64,000 bases of DNA from Fen-671 sp963794745 (lineage in GTDB: Bacteria > Actinomycetota > Acidimicrobiia > Acidimicrobiales > Palsa-688), in assembly GCA_963794745.1 (NCBI GenBank), contig CAWCEZ010000011.1, forward strand, positions 620,001 to 684,000, in the 5' to 3' direction. How positions within the stretch are numbered: position 1 is the stretch's first letter; each line of letters opens with the position of its first letter. The position numbers and the translations under genes are program-made. This document shows positions 18,389 through 28,137 of this stretch, piece after piece. The notes under the pieces were generated by a model that worked only from the letters and a program-made list of their open reading frames with translations, did no database searches and had not been told where the DNA came from.

Positions 18389-18427
18389 GTCAGGTTAACC
18401 CTGACTGTTAGTCAGGCTACGCCTGAC
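18389..18427. promoter_or_regulatory. two matched dyads, GTCAGG-N5-CCTGAC, 22 bp apart
   Basis: GTCAGGTTAACCCTGAC (18389-18405) and GTCAGGCTACGCCTGAC (18411-18427) share identical 6-base arms, the same 5-base spacer length and a 22-base offset, about two helical turns. They lie 27-65 bases upstream of the zinc-finger/HTH gene start and beyond the hrpA stop. The arrangement is typical of a tandem operator for a dimeric regulator. Hairpin formation in hrpA mRNA is possible, but there is no T-run. Confidence 0.6.
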
Positions 18428-18466
18428 GCAGGACGCCGTCAAGACCGTCCAATCTCGTGCCCAGTG

Positions 18467-21400
18467 CTAGGGCGGCGGGAGGGCGCGCTCGATGGCCCTG
18501 CTGATGCGTTCCTCGCTAACAGGGCCCGTGTACCGAGCGATTGGGCGAAGAGGCTGACGCGCAGCTCCTCGGTCATCCAACGAACCTCGATGAGGGCCTC
18601 CCGGTCGGCGCCGGTCACAGCCTCAGCCTCAGCCAGTTTTTCCTGTAGCGCCCGGGCCCTTTGGGTAAGCGCGAGGGTCGCGGCGCGGGTCGGTGGGCAG
18701 TTTGTCGAGCCGACGGTCGATCGCGCCCAAATAGCGCTCGACATCGGCGAGCCGGCCGAGGCCGGCACGGCTCACGAACCGCGGTCCTGCGATACCGGCC
18801 AGCTGGGCGGCGATATCTTCGATCGCGGCCGCGACCGGTGACCCGGGCGCGGCGGGCCTCGCCGAGAGCTCGTCGGTACGACGCCCCAGCTCCTGCAACT
18901 TGGAAATGATGCGACCCGCAGCAACAACGCCTTTCCTGGCAACCGGCTCGACCTGTTGGCGCACAGCGGCAACAAGGGCCTCGAAGCCGGCGGCGCTCCA
19001 GGGCGGGCCTCCCTCGGCGGCGACCACCTGGTCCACCGCAGCCGCTACCACGTCCTCGGCCATCTCTCGCGTCGAACGGTACGGCGGGAGCGACAGGGCA
19101 CCCAGTGCCAACTTGGTGCGGTTGTCGAGCTGGCGCTCCAGAGCGTCTACGAGCGCTCTCCGCGAGGGCAGGTTGACCAGGAGCAAGCGGCGGGCGCCGC
19201 CAGCCATCGCCGCCCGCTGGCTCGCCTCGTCGAGGAAAACCCGCACGGTAACCGCGTCCCCATCGTCGGCGAGAGCCGGGTAGCCACGCAGCCGGTAGCC
19301 GTTCCACTCGGGCTCGAAGGTCTTGGGAAGATCCCCAAATTCCCAGGAAACCGACCGCTTTCCCGCGAAGGGAGCTAGCGCCGCCGCATCCTGCAACGCG
19401 CGAGCCAGCTGAGGCCGCAGCTGGCTGTACAGCTCGGTGACCACCTTGCCGCGGGCGAGGACCTGGCCGTCCAAGCCGACGATCGCGAAAGTCGGCCTGA
19501 GGTACTCGGGGACCTTCGCCCAGTCGAAGTCGTCCGGGGATATGTGGACATCCGCGACGGCGCTCATCTGCCTGGCCAGCACCTGGAGCAGCGGCCCGTC
19601 GGAGGGACCGGCCTTGGCGACGAACTCCCTGGCATGCTCAGCAACCGGGACCAGCTCTCGCCGGAGGTCCTTCGGGAGCGCTCGCAGCAATGCCACCACC
19701 AGTTCCTCGCGCAGGCCTGGCACTTGCCATTCGACCCCCTCGCCGGCCAATCTTGCAAGCTGCGCAAGGGGAACTTCGACCGACACCCCGTCGTCCTGCG
19801 CCCCGGGCTCCCACTCGTACCGAAGCGGTAGAGCCTCGGCTTCTCCGGCGGCCCATACGTCGGGGAACGCCTCCCAAACATCCGGGAAGCCGGAGACCGG
19901 CCCCGACGCGCTCCACAAGTCTTCCGGAGAAGCGTCCAGCGCAGGATGGCCCTCCCGCTTCAGCCACCCGTTGAAGCCCGGTCCCGAGGTGACCTCCGCG
20001 CCGACCCGCGCGCTGTAGAAGTCCGATAACGCCTGCTCTCCTACCATCAGGTCGTGGCGACGAGCGCGCTGAAGGAGAGCGCGCAAGCTGTCCAGGAGGT
20101 CCCGGTTCGAGGCAATGAAGGCAGGGGCGGCGTCCCAGTCGCCTTCCACCAGGGCGTGGCGGATGAACATTTCCCGTGCCCCTTCGGGGTCAAGACGCGC
20201 GAGGTCGACCCGCCTCGACGGCACCACAGCCAAACCGTAAAGAGTGGCACGGGCGGAAACGACCGCCGCCCCCCTCGCCCGGTCCCATTCAGGCTCCCCG
20301 TAGGACCATTTGAGAAGGTGGGAAGCTGCGGCCTCTACCCACTGGGGCTGTACCGGGGCGACGACCCGAGCCCAGAGCCGGCCGGTTTCGACGAGCTCCG
20401 CCGCCATGACCCAGCGAGGCGATCTCTTCGCGAGCGAGGACCCGGGCCAGATGGCGAAACGGGCGCCGCGCGGCGCCGCGTAGTCGGCACGCTCACCTTC
20501 ACGCGCTCCGACCTGAGTCACGAGCCCGGCGAGCAAGGCGCGGTGGACCTGGCCATCGCGCTCTTGCGGCCGACGGTCTTGAGCTCTGCGGTCTTGTAGG
20601 GGCCGCTCCTGGGGCCTTTTGCCCCGGCCCCGCCTGTCGTGGCTCGTCCCCAGGTCGAGCTGCCGGCAAATCTCGGCCAGCTGTGCCTGCACGTCCTGCC
20701 ACTCGCGAGCTCTCTGGTAGGAGATCAGCTCCTTGCGGCAAAGCCTGCGGAACTGGCTCGAGCTCAGCTCCGCCTGACGTTGCCCCAGGTAGTCCCAGAG
20801 CTTGACGTACGACATGAAGTCCGAGGTCTCGTGGGCGAAACGAGAGTGCAGTGCGGCGGCGGCATCGCGCTTGTCGGCGGGCCGCTCCCTCGGGTCCTGA
20901 ACCGACAGGCCCGCGGTTATGACCAGGACGTCATCGAGACAATCGAGGCGTGCCGCTTCGAGGACCATGCGCCCGAGCCTGGGGTCGAGCGGCAACTGCG
21001 CCAGCTTGCGCCCGAGGCCGGTAAGGCGAGGGGCCGACGTCGCCCCTTCCGCCGCCACGAGTGCGCCCAGCTCCTCCAAAAGCGCTACGCCGTCTTTGAC
21101 GTTGCGCCTGTCAGGTGGGTCGACGAAGGGGAAGTCCTCGATCTCGCCGAGCCCGATCGCGGCCATTTGCAGCACCACCGAAGCCAGGTTCGTGCGCAAT
21201 ATCTCCGGTTCGGTGAAGGGGCGGCGAGCCGCGAACTCCTTCTCCGAGTAGAGCCGCACACATATCCCGGGGCCGAGCCGGCCGCAACGTCCCGCCCGCT
21301 GGTTGGCAGACGCCTGTGAAACGGGCTCGATAGGGAGCCGCTGGACCTTGGTCCGGCGACTGTAACGCGATATCCGGGCTGTCCCAAGATCGACTACATA

Positions 21401-22378
21401 GCGGATCCCCGGGACGGTTAGGGAGGTCTCGGCGACGTTTGTCGAAAGGACAGCGCGTCGCCCGGCGTGCGGCTCGAAAATCCGGTGCTGCTCAGCCGAA
21501 CTGAGCCGGCCGTACAGTGACAGGACCTCGAGGCCTGCCAGGTTCATCTTCCCCAGCGCGTCCGCAGTGTCGCGGATCTCCCTTTCCCCAGGTAGGAAAA
21601 CCAAGATGTCGCCTGGCGCCTCGGTGTACAGCTCGCCCACCGCTTCACAGACGGCCTGCACCTCGTCCGGGGCCTCCACATCACCAGCGTCGTCCAGCGC
21701 GGCGTCTGCGTCCCCCCCGCCACCGTCGTCTGTCATGGGCTGGTACCGCAGCTCGACGGGGTAGACCCGGCCGGATACCTCGATTACGGGGGCACCGTCG
21801 AAGTGGGCCGAGAACCGCTCGGTGTCGATGGTTGCTGAAGTGATGATCACCCGCAGGTCCGGCCGCGTCGGCAGGAGCCGCTTCAGGTAACCAAGGATGA
21901 AATCGATGTTGAGGCTGCGCTCATGAGCCTCGTCGACGATGATCGTGTCGTAGTTGTGCAACCCCGGGTCGCTGTGCAGTTCGGCTAGCAGGACCCCGTC
22001 GGTCATCACCTTCACCAGGGTCCCGTCGCCGACCCGGTCGGTGAAGCGGACCTTGTACCCCACCGGCCCGCCCAAGGTTGCCCCAAGCTCTTCGGCCACG
22101 CGCTCGGCGATGCTGCGGGCAGCGATCCGGCGCGGTTGGGTGTGACCGATCATGCCCACGCTCCCCCGGCCCGCCTCGAGGCACATCTTGGGGAGCTGAG
22201 TGCTCTTGCCAGAACCGGTCTCGCCGGCAACGATCACTACCTGGTTCGCGCCAAGGGCAGCAAGAACGTCCTGCTTTCGTGCCGTGATCGGCAAGTCCTC
22301 AGGGTACGGGAGCGGGCGCGGCAACATGGCGCGCGCCTCCAGGCGCGCGGCTAAGCGGGCTCCCGGACGCGAAGGCAC
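18467..22378 (-). CDS. hrpA: HrpA-type ATP-dependent RNA helicase, frame-changed near the C-terminus
   Basis: A DEAH-box helicase of about 1300 residues. The start is GTG 22378 (a later ATG at MLPRPLPYPEDLP is possible). Motif I is GETGSGKST at 52-60; DEAH is in IIVDEAHERSLNIDFILGYL; also SATIDTERFSAHF, STNVAETSLTVPGIRYVVD and QRAGRCGRLGPGICVRLY. HA2/OB and the long HrpA-specific C-terminal domain follow. The frame changes near 18675-18695 (after DKLPTDP) and again near 18522-18527 (GGGCCC). Joining the frames gives EVRWMTEELRVSLFAQSLGT and then PVSEERISRAIERALPPP, the normal HrpA end, with TAG at 18467-18469. Confidence 0.9.
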
Positions 22379-22514
22379 TCGTCCAGCATTACGCCTCCGC
22401 CGACAAAAGTCGGGCCACCTCAGCGCATTTGAAGCATTTCGGGCCGGCGAGCCGTATACCAGCCCGTAACCCGACGCCCCGGCTCGATGCCGCGCTCACT
22501 GGAAGGCGACATGA

Positions 22515-23648
22515 ATGCGATTTAGGAACACTTCTGCAGTTTTCGCAGCAGCACTAGGGGTGGCCGCGGCAGCCTGGCTACCTGTCCCAGCCGCGAGCGC
22601 CACAACTGCTCCCGCTGCCCCAGGGTTCCTCGGCGGGCTCCGTTCCTTGTCGCAGGTAGCCTCGACGGTCCCGCTCAACGGCGACGTTAACCCCTATGGC
22701 GTTGCGGTCGTACCGACCTCGCTCGGCCGCCTGCGCGCCGGCGACACCCTGGTAAGTAACTTCAACGACAAGGCAAACGTCCAAGGCACGGGCACAACCA
22801 TCGTCGAAATCTCGCCCGCCGGCTCCCGACATCTGTTCGCCCGAGTGTCAAAACTGCCCGCTGGGCAGGAGTGCCCAGGGGGCACGGGCCTCACCACTGC
22901 GCTCGGCGTGCTCCCCGGCGGCTGGGTGGTGGTGGGCAGCCTTCCAACTACGAAAGGCGACCTGCCCTCGATGGTCCCGGCCGGGTGCCTCATCGTGCTG
23001 AACGACCAGGGCGCACCGGTCGAAACGATCACGGCCAGGGACATCGTCGCCCCCTGGGATCTCGCCATGAAAGTGAGCACGACATCTGCTGAGCTGTTTG
23101 TCTCAGATGCCCTCGGGGGCAGCACGAAGGCAGATAACGGAGAGCCGCTGGCCGGCAATTGCTCTGTCGTGCGCATCGACCTGGCCCTCAGTGCAACATC
23201 GCCGCCCAAGCTCACCGGCACTACGGTCGTAGGCAAGGACTTCCCGTGGGTGGCCAACAAAGCCGCTTTGGTGCTTGCCCCGACGGGACTTGCCTTGGCA
23301 GGCAACGGCACTCTCTATGTGGACGACTCCGAGACCAATAAGATCTCAGCTATTCCTGGCGCACTGACGCGCACTTCCGCGGCGAACGCGCCGGCCACGG
23401 TGGTCTCCTCTGGAGGCGCTCTCAATGCCCCGCTCGGCATGACGGTCGTAGCGAACGGTGACCTGGTCGTCGTCAACGGCAACAACGGCATGGCCGTCGA
23501 AGTCAACCCGGGCGGCAAGCAGGTCGCTACCAAGACGCTGGTCAGCAACGGGGCCGGCGACCTCTTCGGCCTCGCTCCCGCCCCGACAGGCCACGGTCTG
23601 CTCTTCGTAAACGATGGCACCAATGCGCTCGACCTCTACAAACCCTGA
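22515..23648 (+). CDS. secreted beta-propeller-like protein (NHL/SMP-30-like)
   Basis: A 377-residue exported protein of unknown function. A Sec signal peptide covers about residues 1-30 (AAALGVAAAAWLPVPAASA). The mature part has repeated short blade-like segments such as NPYGVAVVPTSLGRL, TALGVLPGGWVVVGSLP, APTGLALAGNGTLYVDDS, APLGMTVVANGDLVVVNGNNG and DLFGLAPAPTGHGLLFVNDG. These suggest an NHL-like propeller. No catalytic motif is recognised. It diverges from hrpA and is followed 14 bases later by a small membrane protein, probably in one operon. Confidence 0.75.
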   Translation: MRFRNTSAVFAAALGVAAAAWLPVPAASATTAPAAPGFLGGLRSLSQVASTVPLNGDVNPYGVAVVPTSLGRLRAGDTLVSNFNDKANVQGTGTTIVEISPAGSRHLFARVSKLPAGQECPGGTGLTTALGVLPGGWVVVGSLPTTKGDLPSMVPAGCLIVLNDQGAPVETITARDIVAPWDLAMKVSTTSAELFVSDALGGSTKADNGEPLAGNCSVVRIDLALSATSPPKLTGTTVVGKDFPWVANKAALVLAPTGLALAGNGTLYVDDSETNKISAIPGALTRTSAANAPATVVSSGGALNAPLGMTVVANGDLVVVNGNNGMAVEVNPGGKQVATKTLVSNGAGDLFGLAPAPTGHGLLFVNDGTNALDLYKP

Positions 23649-23661
23649 TCGGAGGACTGAA

Positions 23662-23868
23662 ATGTGGGTTCGCGGGCTCCCCGGGCTGCTCATCTGCGCC
23701 CTAGGTGTGGTGTGGCTGCTGCAAGGGATCGACGTGCTACATGGATCGGGCATGACCGGCCACCATCAGTACGCGGTGCTTGGCGCCGTAGCAATTGTCG
23801 TGGGTGTGGCGTTACTTGTCTGGGCAGAGCACGCTAGACGTCGCAGGGTGAGCACGTCCGGCTCATAG
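23662..23868 (+). CDS. small two-helix membrane protein
   Basis: A 68-residue protein with two hydrophobic segments (about 7-22 and 33-54) and a basic C-terminal end (EHARRRRVSTSGS). The ATG at 23662 is chosen because GGAGG lies at 23651-23655; the same frame has an earlier ATG at 23614 inside the preceding gene, which is less likely. No family is recognised. Its position suggests co-translation with the propeller-like protein. Confidence 0.6.
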   Translation: MWVRGLPGLLICALGVVWLLQGIDVLHGSGMTGHHQYAVLGAVAIVVGVALLVWAEHARRRRVSTSGS

Positions 23869-23902
23869 CGGCAAAGCCGTGGGGCAGGGTTGTGGGGCTA
23901 TC

Positions 23903-24478
23903 TCAGCGGACCGCTTCCCAGATCGAAAATCCCGAGAGGGCTACTAGCACCACTGCCGTGACCTTGCGGATGGTGGCGACATTGACGAATCGCATGAGGG
24001 CCTGGCCGCTCGCGACTGCTATCGCTGCAACGGCAAACAGCGCAAGGACCGCCCCGACGCCCACCGAAAAGGGCGAGCCGTACTTCGCCGCCAGGTTGGC
24101 GGTCAGGATCTGCGTGAGATCGCCCCATTCCGCAAGGAAAATGACGATGAACGCGGTCAGGACGACGCCGTGCTTTGGCCGCGCCTCGTGCTCTTCGCCG
24201 CCCGGGGTCTTGCTACCCTCGCGCCAAGCGTAAACGGCACCGAAGGCGAACATGGCGGCGACGACGCCGTCGACAGCCCGCTTGGGAAGTACCGAGAAAA
24301 GCGCAACCCCCAGAGTTGTCGCGATCACCACGTGGACGGTAAATGCCGCCGCGGCCCCCAACCAGACCTGGAACGGTTTACCCCGCGTAGCCATGACAAG
24401 ATTGGCGAACATCGTCTTGTCGGGTAACTCGGCGAGAAAGATCAGCGGGAAGCAGATGAGTACGATGTGCGCGCTCAG
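23903..24478 (-). CDS. TMEM165/GDT1 (UPF0016) family cation transporter, start uncertain
   Basis: About 191 residues with six membrane segments arranged as two repeats, each carrying the family acidic motif: IFLAELPDKTMFA and FLAEWGDLTQILTA. The family moves divalent cations (Mn/Ca) against protons. The first ATG (24412) would cut the first motif in half. The frame is open back to the larA stop with no ATG/GTG/TTG; CTG 24478 would give a complete first helix. Alternatively an ATG at 24525, overlapping the larA stop as ATGCCTGA, is the start and a consensus indel lies near the GCCC at about 24480. Confidence 0.8.
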   Translation of the reverse strand: MSAHIVLICFPLIFLAELPDKTMFANLVMATRGKPFQVWLGAAAAFTVHVVIATTLGVALFSVLPKRAVDGVVAAMFAFGAVYAWREGSKTPGGEEHEARPKHGVVLTAFIVIFLAEWGDLTQILTANLAAKYGSPFSVGVGAVLALFAVAAIAVASGQALMRFVNVATIRKVTAVVLVALSGFSIWEAVR

Positions 24479-24517
24479 GGCGAAGCCAACCTCGCCTTGC
24501 GAGGATCGATGCCCGGC

Positions 24518-25786
24518 TCAGGCATGGACAACTGGGATGGTCTCAGGGCCCGACGGCAGCACACAGCACGTGGCGCCAGCGCCTTTGCGGCGTAGTTCGT
24601 CCGCTACCGTCTCGCCGATGTCATCGGCGCTCGACAGCGAGGCGCGCGATAGCTCATCGGATGTGAGACCGTCGGCGTGTACGGCAACCCTTGCCCCGCG
24701 CAGCACCCGGGCGAGGATCTGGGCTTCCCATTGGTCCGGGACGGTCTCGCGCCGGTCTGCGAGCATGTCCAATAATTGCTGTGGCGAGCGCATCGAATAC
24801 AGCATCTCGCGGAAGTCCCCGTGGTCGGGGAAACCGTCACGGCACTCGGCCGCGACCACGATCAGGCCGCCTGGCTCCACAACCTCGAACGCGGCGGACA
24901 TGCCTTTGACCGCCTGGTACAGGTTCTGGTCGAGAGGAAAACCGGCATTGGACGTCACCACCACGTCGAAGCGGTGCGGGACCACTTGCATGGCCACCTT
25001 GCGCGCCTCGGTCGTGGCAGCACGGTGCATGGCGAACAGTTCGCCGGCAAATGCAGCCACAATCTCGTGCTTTCGGTTGAGCACCACATCGCAAGCGAAA
25101 TCGACCCCGGTGGCCCGAGCGATCGCTCTCACGTCATCGTGGACCGGGTTGCCCTCGATCACCCCCCAGGTAGCAGATGGGCTACCGATCCGTCTCGCGT
25201 CGTGGAGGACCAAGGTCGTCTCGAGGCCTGCCAGACCGGGAGCGACGAGCTTCGGGCCGCCTGAAAAACCGGCGAAGAAATGCGGCTCGACGAAACCGGT
25301 GGTTATGCGTACGTCGGCTTCGACCCACTGCCTGTTCAGCTTCACGGGCACGCCATCGCCCATCGTCCCCAAGTCGACGAGGCTGGCCGGGTCGCGGGCA
25401 TCGTGGTTCACTATGCGCACTTTGGCGAGCAGTTCCGTCCCGAACATGGCGTCCAGCTCGGCGGGGGTGTTACCGCGGTGGGTGCCGGTGGCGACCAGGA
25501 CAACTACGTCGTCGAGGTCGACGGTCCCAGCGATCTCGTCCAAGACCGCTGTTAGCATCGGGCGACGTGGCTGAGGCCGCGTGCCATCGCACACGGCAAT
25601 CGCAACCTTGGCCCCGGGGGTGACAAGGTCACGGAGAGCCGGCCCTTCCACCGGTGAGCGCAACGCGTCCTTCACGGCGCTCAGCTCGTCCGCCACGCCG
25701 GGGCGCCCCTCGGGCGCAACGACCGAGGTGCCGTCAGGAAGATCGACGGTGAGCTGAGAGCTCCCATATGCGAGGTCGACTAGCAC
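24518..25786 (-). CDS. LarA-like nickel-dependent lactate racemase family protein
   Basis: A 422-residue protein of the DUF2088/LarA family. Residues known to hold the nickel-pincer cofactor or catalyse in LarA are visible: His in VATGTHRGNTP, His in FVEPHFFAGFSGG, Lys in GGPKLVAPG and His in TLVLHDARRIGSP. The substrate may be lactate or another 2-hydroxyacid; the family is broad. The start is GTG at 25786. The cofactor genes larB, larC and larE are not in the window, so racemase activity depends on genes elsewhere. GDT1 follows directly and may be co-transcribed. Confidence 0.82.
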   Translation of the reverse strand: MLVDLAYGSSQLTVDLPDGTSVVAPEGRPGVADELSAVKDALRSPVEGPALRDLVTPGAKVAIAVCDGTRPQPRRPMLTAVLDEIAGTVDLDDVVVLVATGTHRGNTPAELDAMFGTELLAKVRIVNHDARDPASLVDLGTMGDGVPVKLNRQWVEADVRITTGFVEPHFFAGFSGGPKLVAPGLAGLETTLVLHDARRIGSPSATWGVIEGNPVHDDVRAIARATGVDFACDVVLNRKHEIVAAFAGELFAMHRAATTEARKVAMQVVPHRFDVVVTSNAGFPLDQNLYQAVKGMSAAFEVVEPGGLIVVAAECRDGFPDHGDFREMLYSMRSPQQLLDMLADRRETVPDQWEAQILARVLRGARVAVHADGLTSDELSRASLSSADDIGETVADELRRKGAGATCCVLPSGPETIPVVHA

Positions 25787-25868
25787 AGCTTCCTAGTCTG
25801 GCAGCCCGAGAGCGTCGAGCGGGAGCTAGGTGCGCGACGGATGGAGGCGCAGTCGCCCGAGCGGCGCG

Positions 25869-28040
25869 TCAGTTTGGCGCAAGGACGATGAGACAGGCAG
25901 AGGGGGCGCCTGGAAGCGTTACCGTCAGCTCACCCGTCGACGGGCTCCAATTGACCGCGGCACCACCCTGCACGGGGTAAAGGACCTTCGCCGTCGCATG
26001 GGTACCGCGCATGTGAACGACCGGGACTGCCATCTCGACCGGCGGCGTAGAAGACCTGGCACCGTCGGGCGCCCCGCCGTCACCTATCTGCCCGCGGTCC
26101 CAAACAACTACATAGCTCGCAGATCGCGCCCGCATCCCGAGCGCCACCCAGCGGTCCGCCCAACCGGGCAGCCCGAGCGGCCAGAACGGCACCGCGCTGG
26201 CAAGGTGCGGCCTGAGCTGTTTGTAAGTGGTGATCGCGTCTGCGACGAGGCGCTGCTGGGCAGCGTTCATCCGGTTGAGGTGACCGGAAAGGTGAACACG
26301 GCCGAGCATTGCTCCGCAAAGCGTGAAGGCGATCTGGTCGTCATCCCATTCCGGCTGTGGGTAGGCCCAAACGGCCGCTTGTTCGGGCGTTACCGCGACG
26401 GGGGCCGCCGCTGCGACCGGCGGGTAACGCAGGAAATCCTGCTGGTCGCTCGTGGAGTGGAGCTGGAAGCGCGACAGCAGCGCGTAGTCCGTCCGCATGC
26501 CACCTGACGAGCAGCTCTCTATCGTGAGGTTGGGATGGCGGTCGAGGAGCGCGTCGACCCAGTCGACGAACGCGCGGTTGTGCGCCAACAAACCGACGCC
26601 GGCAGCGACCGAGGCCGCCTCGGTCCCGGGACCTACGTTTATGTTGTAGTCCATCTTCAGGTACCCGACCCCGAGGTCCTCGATAAGAAAATCGACCACT
26701 TTGTCGAGGTGCTGGCGTGCCAGGGGGTGAGAAAAGTCGAGTTGGAAACGACCTTGCTCCACGACTCTTTCGCCCCCGCGCATGAAGAAGGCTTCCAACG
26801 GGAGTTCTCGCGCAACCGGGCTGCTCACCCCGACGACCTCCGGCTCGATCCAAAGCCCCGGGACCATGCCCTCGGCACGGATATGGTCGAGGACTTCTGC
26901 GATGCCATTGGGGAACCTGCTCTTCGAAGGCGCCCAAGCCCCCACTGTGTCCCACCACGCCTCACCTTGCTCGGCGTACCATCCCGAATCGATGCAGAAG
27001 TACTCGGCCCCCGCTGTTGCCGCCGCGCTGATGAGTGGCAGCAGGCGTTCCGTTGACGGGTCGCCCATCAGGGTGTTCATATAGTCGTTGAAGATGACCG
27101 GGAGATTTCGGTGGTCTTGGTGAGGCCGTCGGACCGCCCTGCGGTAGCTAGTGATGCGTGCGAGGGCGCCTTCGAAACCGTCTTGGCTGAGGGCGACGGC
27201 GACCGGTACGGTCTCAAACGATCCCCCGGGCTGGAGGGTAAGGCGCCAATGATGCTCGACATCGGTTGGGCCTAACAGCGCCAGGTAGCTCGACCCCGGG
27301 CCGGTCCCCATGCTTTCGCCGACCTGCCAGTGCCAGGCGCCATTGTGCTCGATCTGCCAAAGCAAAGTGTGGCCGCTCTTACGGTTGACGACGGCGCCCA
27401 TCGGCAAGTAAGTGCCTGAGGACCAGCTACCTTCGCTCGTCAAAGCGAACCGGCCTCGCGACCGCGCACCATGCATGGCCCGGTTGAGATCGGGTAGTGC
27501 ATCGCGAAGGCCGCGAGCCTGCCAACGTCCCTCGGCCAACCAGTCGTTTTCGGCCCAGAGCAGCTCAGCGTCGTCGAGCGCGCCGCCAGGGCCGGCCAGG
27601 TCGCCACCAAGGAACGAGGTCACCGATTCCAGGGTCAACGGCGATGTCCCGCCGTTCGTCACCCTTACCCGGCTGCGCAGTGCGCCACCCCCGCGCAGGA
27701 TCTGGTACATGGCAGTTGCCTGGAGCCCCGTGGGAGCATCCTCGAGCGATATCGCTAATTCGCACCACTCGCCGTCTTGTCTCTCGGTATGGCCGACATA
27801 GCGCATGCGGTTGCCCACGACTGATTCGCAGTAACGCCTCCCGGACCACCTTCGGCCACTGCCTGCTACGACGACGTCCAAGAGAGGCTGGCCGACCGCA
27901 CCGCGCCCGCCATCGTCGTCCGCCGCCGGCGCAAGGTGCGCCAAGCGGGCCACTCCTGCTTCGTCCACCGCGATGCGCAGACCGAGAGCTTCGTCACGCC
28001 AGCGGACCTCCAGCCCGACGGCGGTCTCCTCGGCAACCAT
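25869..28040 (-). CDS. GH36 alpha-galactosidase
   Basis: A 723-residue glycoside hydrolase with no signal peptide, so probably acting on imported oligosaccharides. GH36 features in order: N-terminal beta-sandwich with NRKSGHTLLWQIEHNGAWHWQVGE, the barrel segment EYFCIDSGWYAE, PGLWIEPEVV, the nucleophile motif GYLKMDYN (Asp), and the acid/base motif ESCSSGGMRTD (final Asp). AAGGAGG precedes the ATG at 28040. It diverges from a LacI regulator over three operator palindromes and faces a sugar ABC transporter, pointing to raffinose/melibiose-type substrates. Confidence 0.92.
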   Translation of the reverse strand: MVAEETAVGLEVRWRDEALGLRIAVDEAGVARLAHLAPAADDDGGRGAVGQPLLDVVVAGSGRRWSGRRYCESVVGNRMRYVGHTERQDGEWCELAISLEDAPTGLQATAMYQILRGGGALRSRVRVTNGGTSPLTLESVTSFLGGDLAGPGGALDDAELLWAENDWLAEGRWQARGLRDALPDLNRAMHGARSRGRFALTSEGSWSSGTYLPMGAVVNRKSGHTLLWQIEHNGAWHWQVGESMGTGPGSSYLALLGPTDVEHHWRLTLQPGGSFETVPVAVALSQDGFEGALARITSYRRAVRRPHQDHRNLPVIFNDYMNTLMGDPSTERLLPLISAAATAGAEYFCIDSGWYAEQGEAWWDTVGAWAPSKSRFPNGIAEVLDHIRAEGMVPGLWIEPEVVGVSSPVARELPLEAFFMRGGERVVEQGRFQLDFSHPLARQHLDKVVDFLIEDLGVGYLKMDYNINVGPGTEAASVAAGVGLLAHNRAFVDWVDALLDRHPNLTIESCSSGGMRTDYALLSRFQLHSTSDQQDFLRYPPVAAAAPVAVTPEQAAVWAYPQPEWDDDQIAFTLCGAMLGRVHLSGHLNRMNAAQQRLVADAITTYKQLRPHLASAVPFWPLGLPGWADRWVALGMRARSASYVVVWDRGQIGDGGAPDGARSSTPPVEMAVPVVHMRGTHATAKVLYPVQGGAAVNWSPSTGELTVTLPGAPSACLIVLAPN

Positions 28041-28085
28041 GTGGTTCCTCCTTGTAGCGGGCCGGACAATCCTGGCGGAACTGAC

Positions 28086-28091
28086 TTGACA
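28086..28091 (+). promoter_or_regulatory. -35 element of the lacI-side promoter
   Basis: A perfect TTGACA. The -10 is weak (ACAATA or CAATAT at 28110-28116, spacer 18-19). The operator GTGACCGATCAC (28100-28111) fills most of the spacer, so bound repressor would block polymerase directly. Confidence 0.5.
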
Positions 28092-28099
28092 CCATCAAT

Positions 28100-28111
28100 G
28101 TGACCGATCAC
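28100..28111. promoter_or_regulatory. LacI-type operator 1
   Basis: GTGACCGATCAC, a near-perfect palindrome with the central CG step typical of LacI-family sites. It lies between the divergent alpha-galactosidase and lacI genes and inside the putative lacI promoter spacer. Confidence 0.8.
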
Positions 28112-28122
28112 AATATATCCCT

Positions 28123-28134
28123 GTGACCGGTCAC
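28123..28134. promoter_or_regulatory. LacI-type operator 2
   Basis: GTGACCGGTCAC, a perfect 12-base palindrome, 23 bases from operator 1. It directly precedes the ATG at 28138 and includes an in-frame GTG that could otherwise be read as the lacI start. Confidence 0.85.
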
Positions 28135-28137
28135 GCA

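Noticed and set aside
24518..24520. Selenocysteine or readthrough at the larA TGA leading into the GDT1 frame
   Set aside because: The LarA protein is already full length, and no SECIS-like hairpin was recognised just after the TGA; two separate families lie on either side.
28099..28112. CRP-type site TGTGACCGATCACA
   Set aside because: The half-sites are separated by 4 bases, not the 6 of CRP sites, and two further GTGACCGGTCAC palindromes next to a LacI gene fit a LacI operator better.
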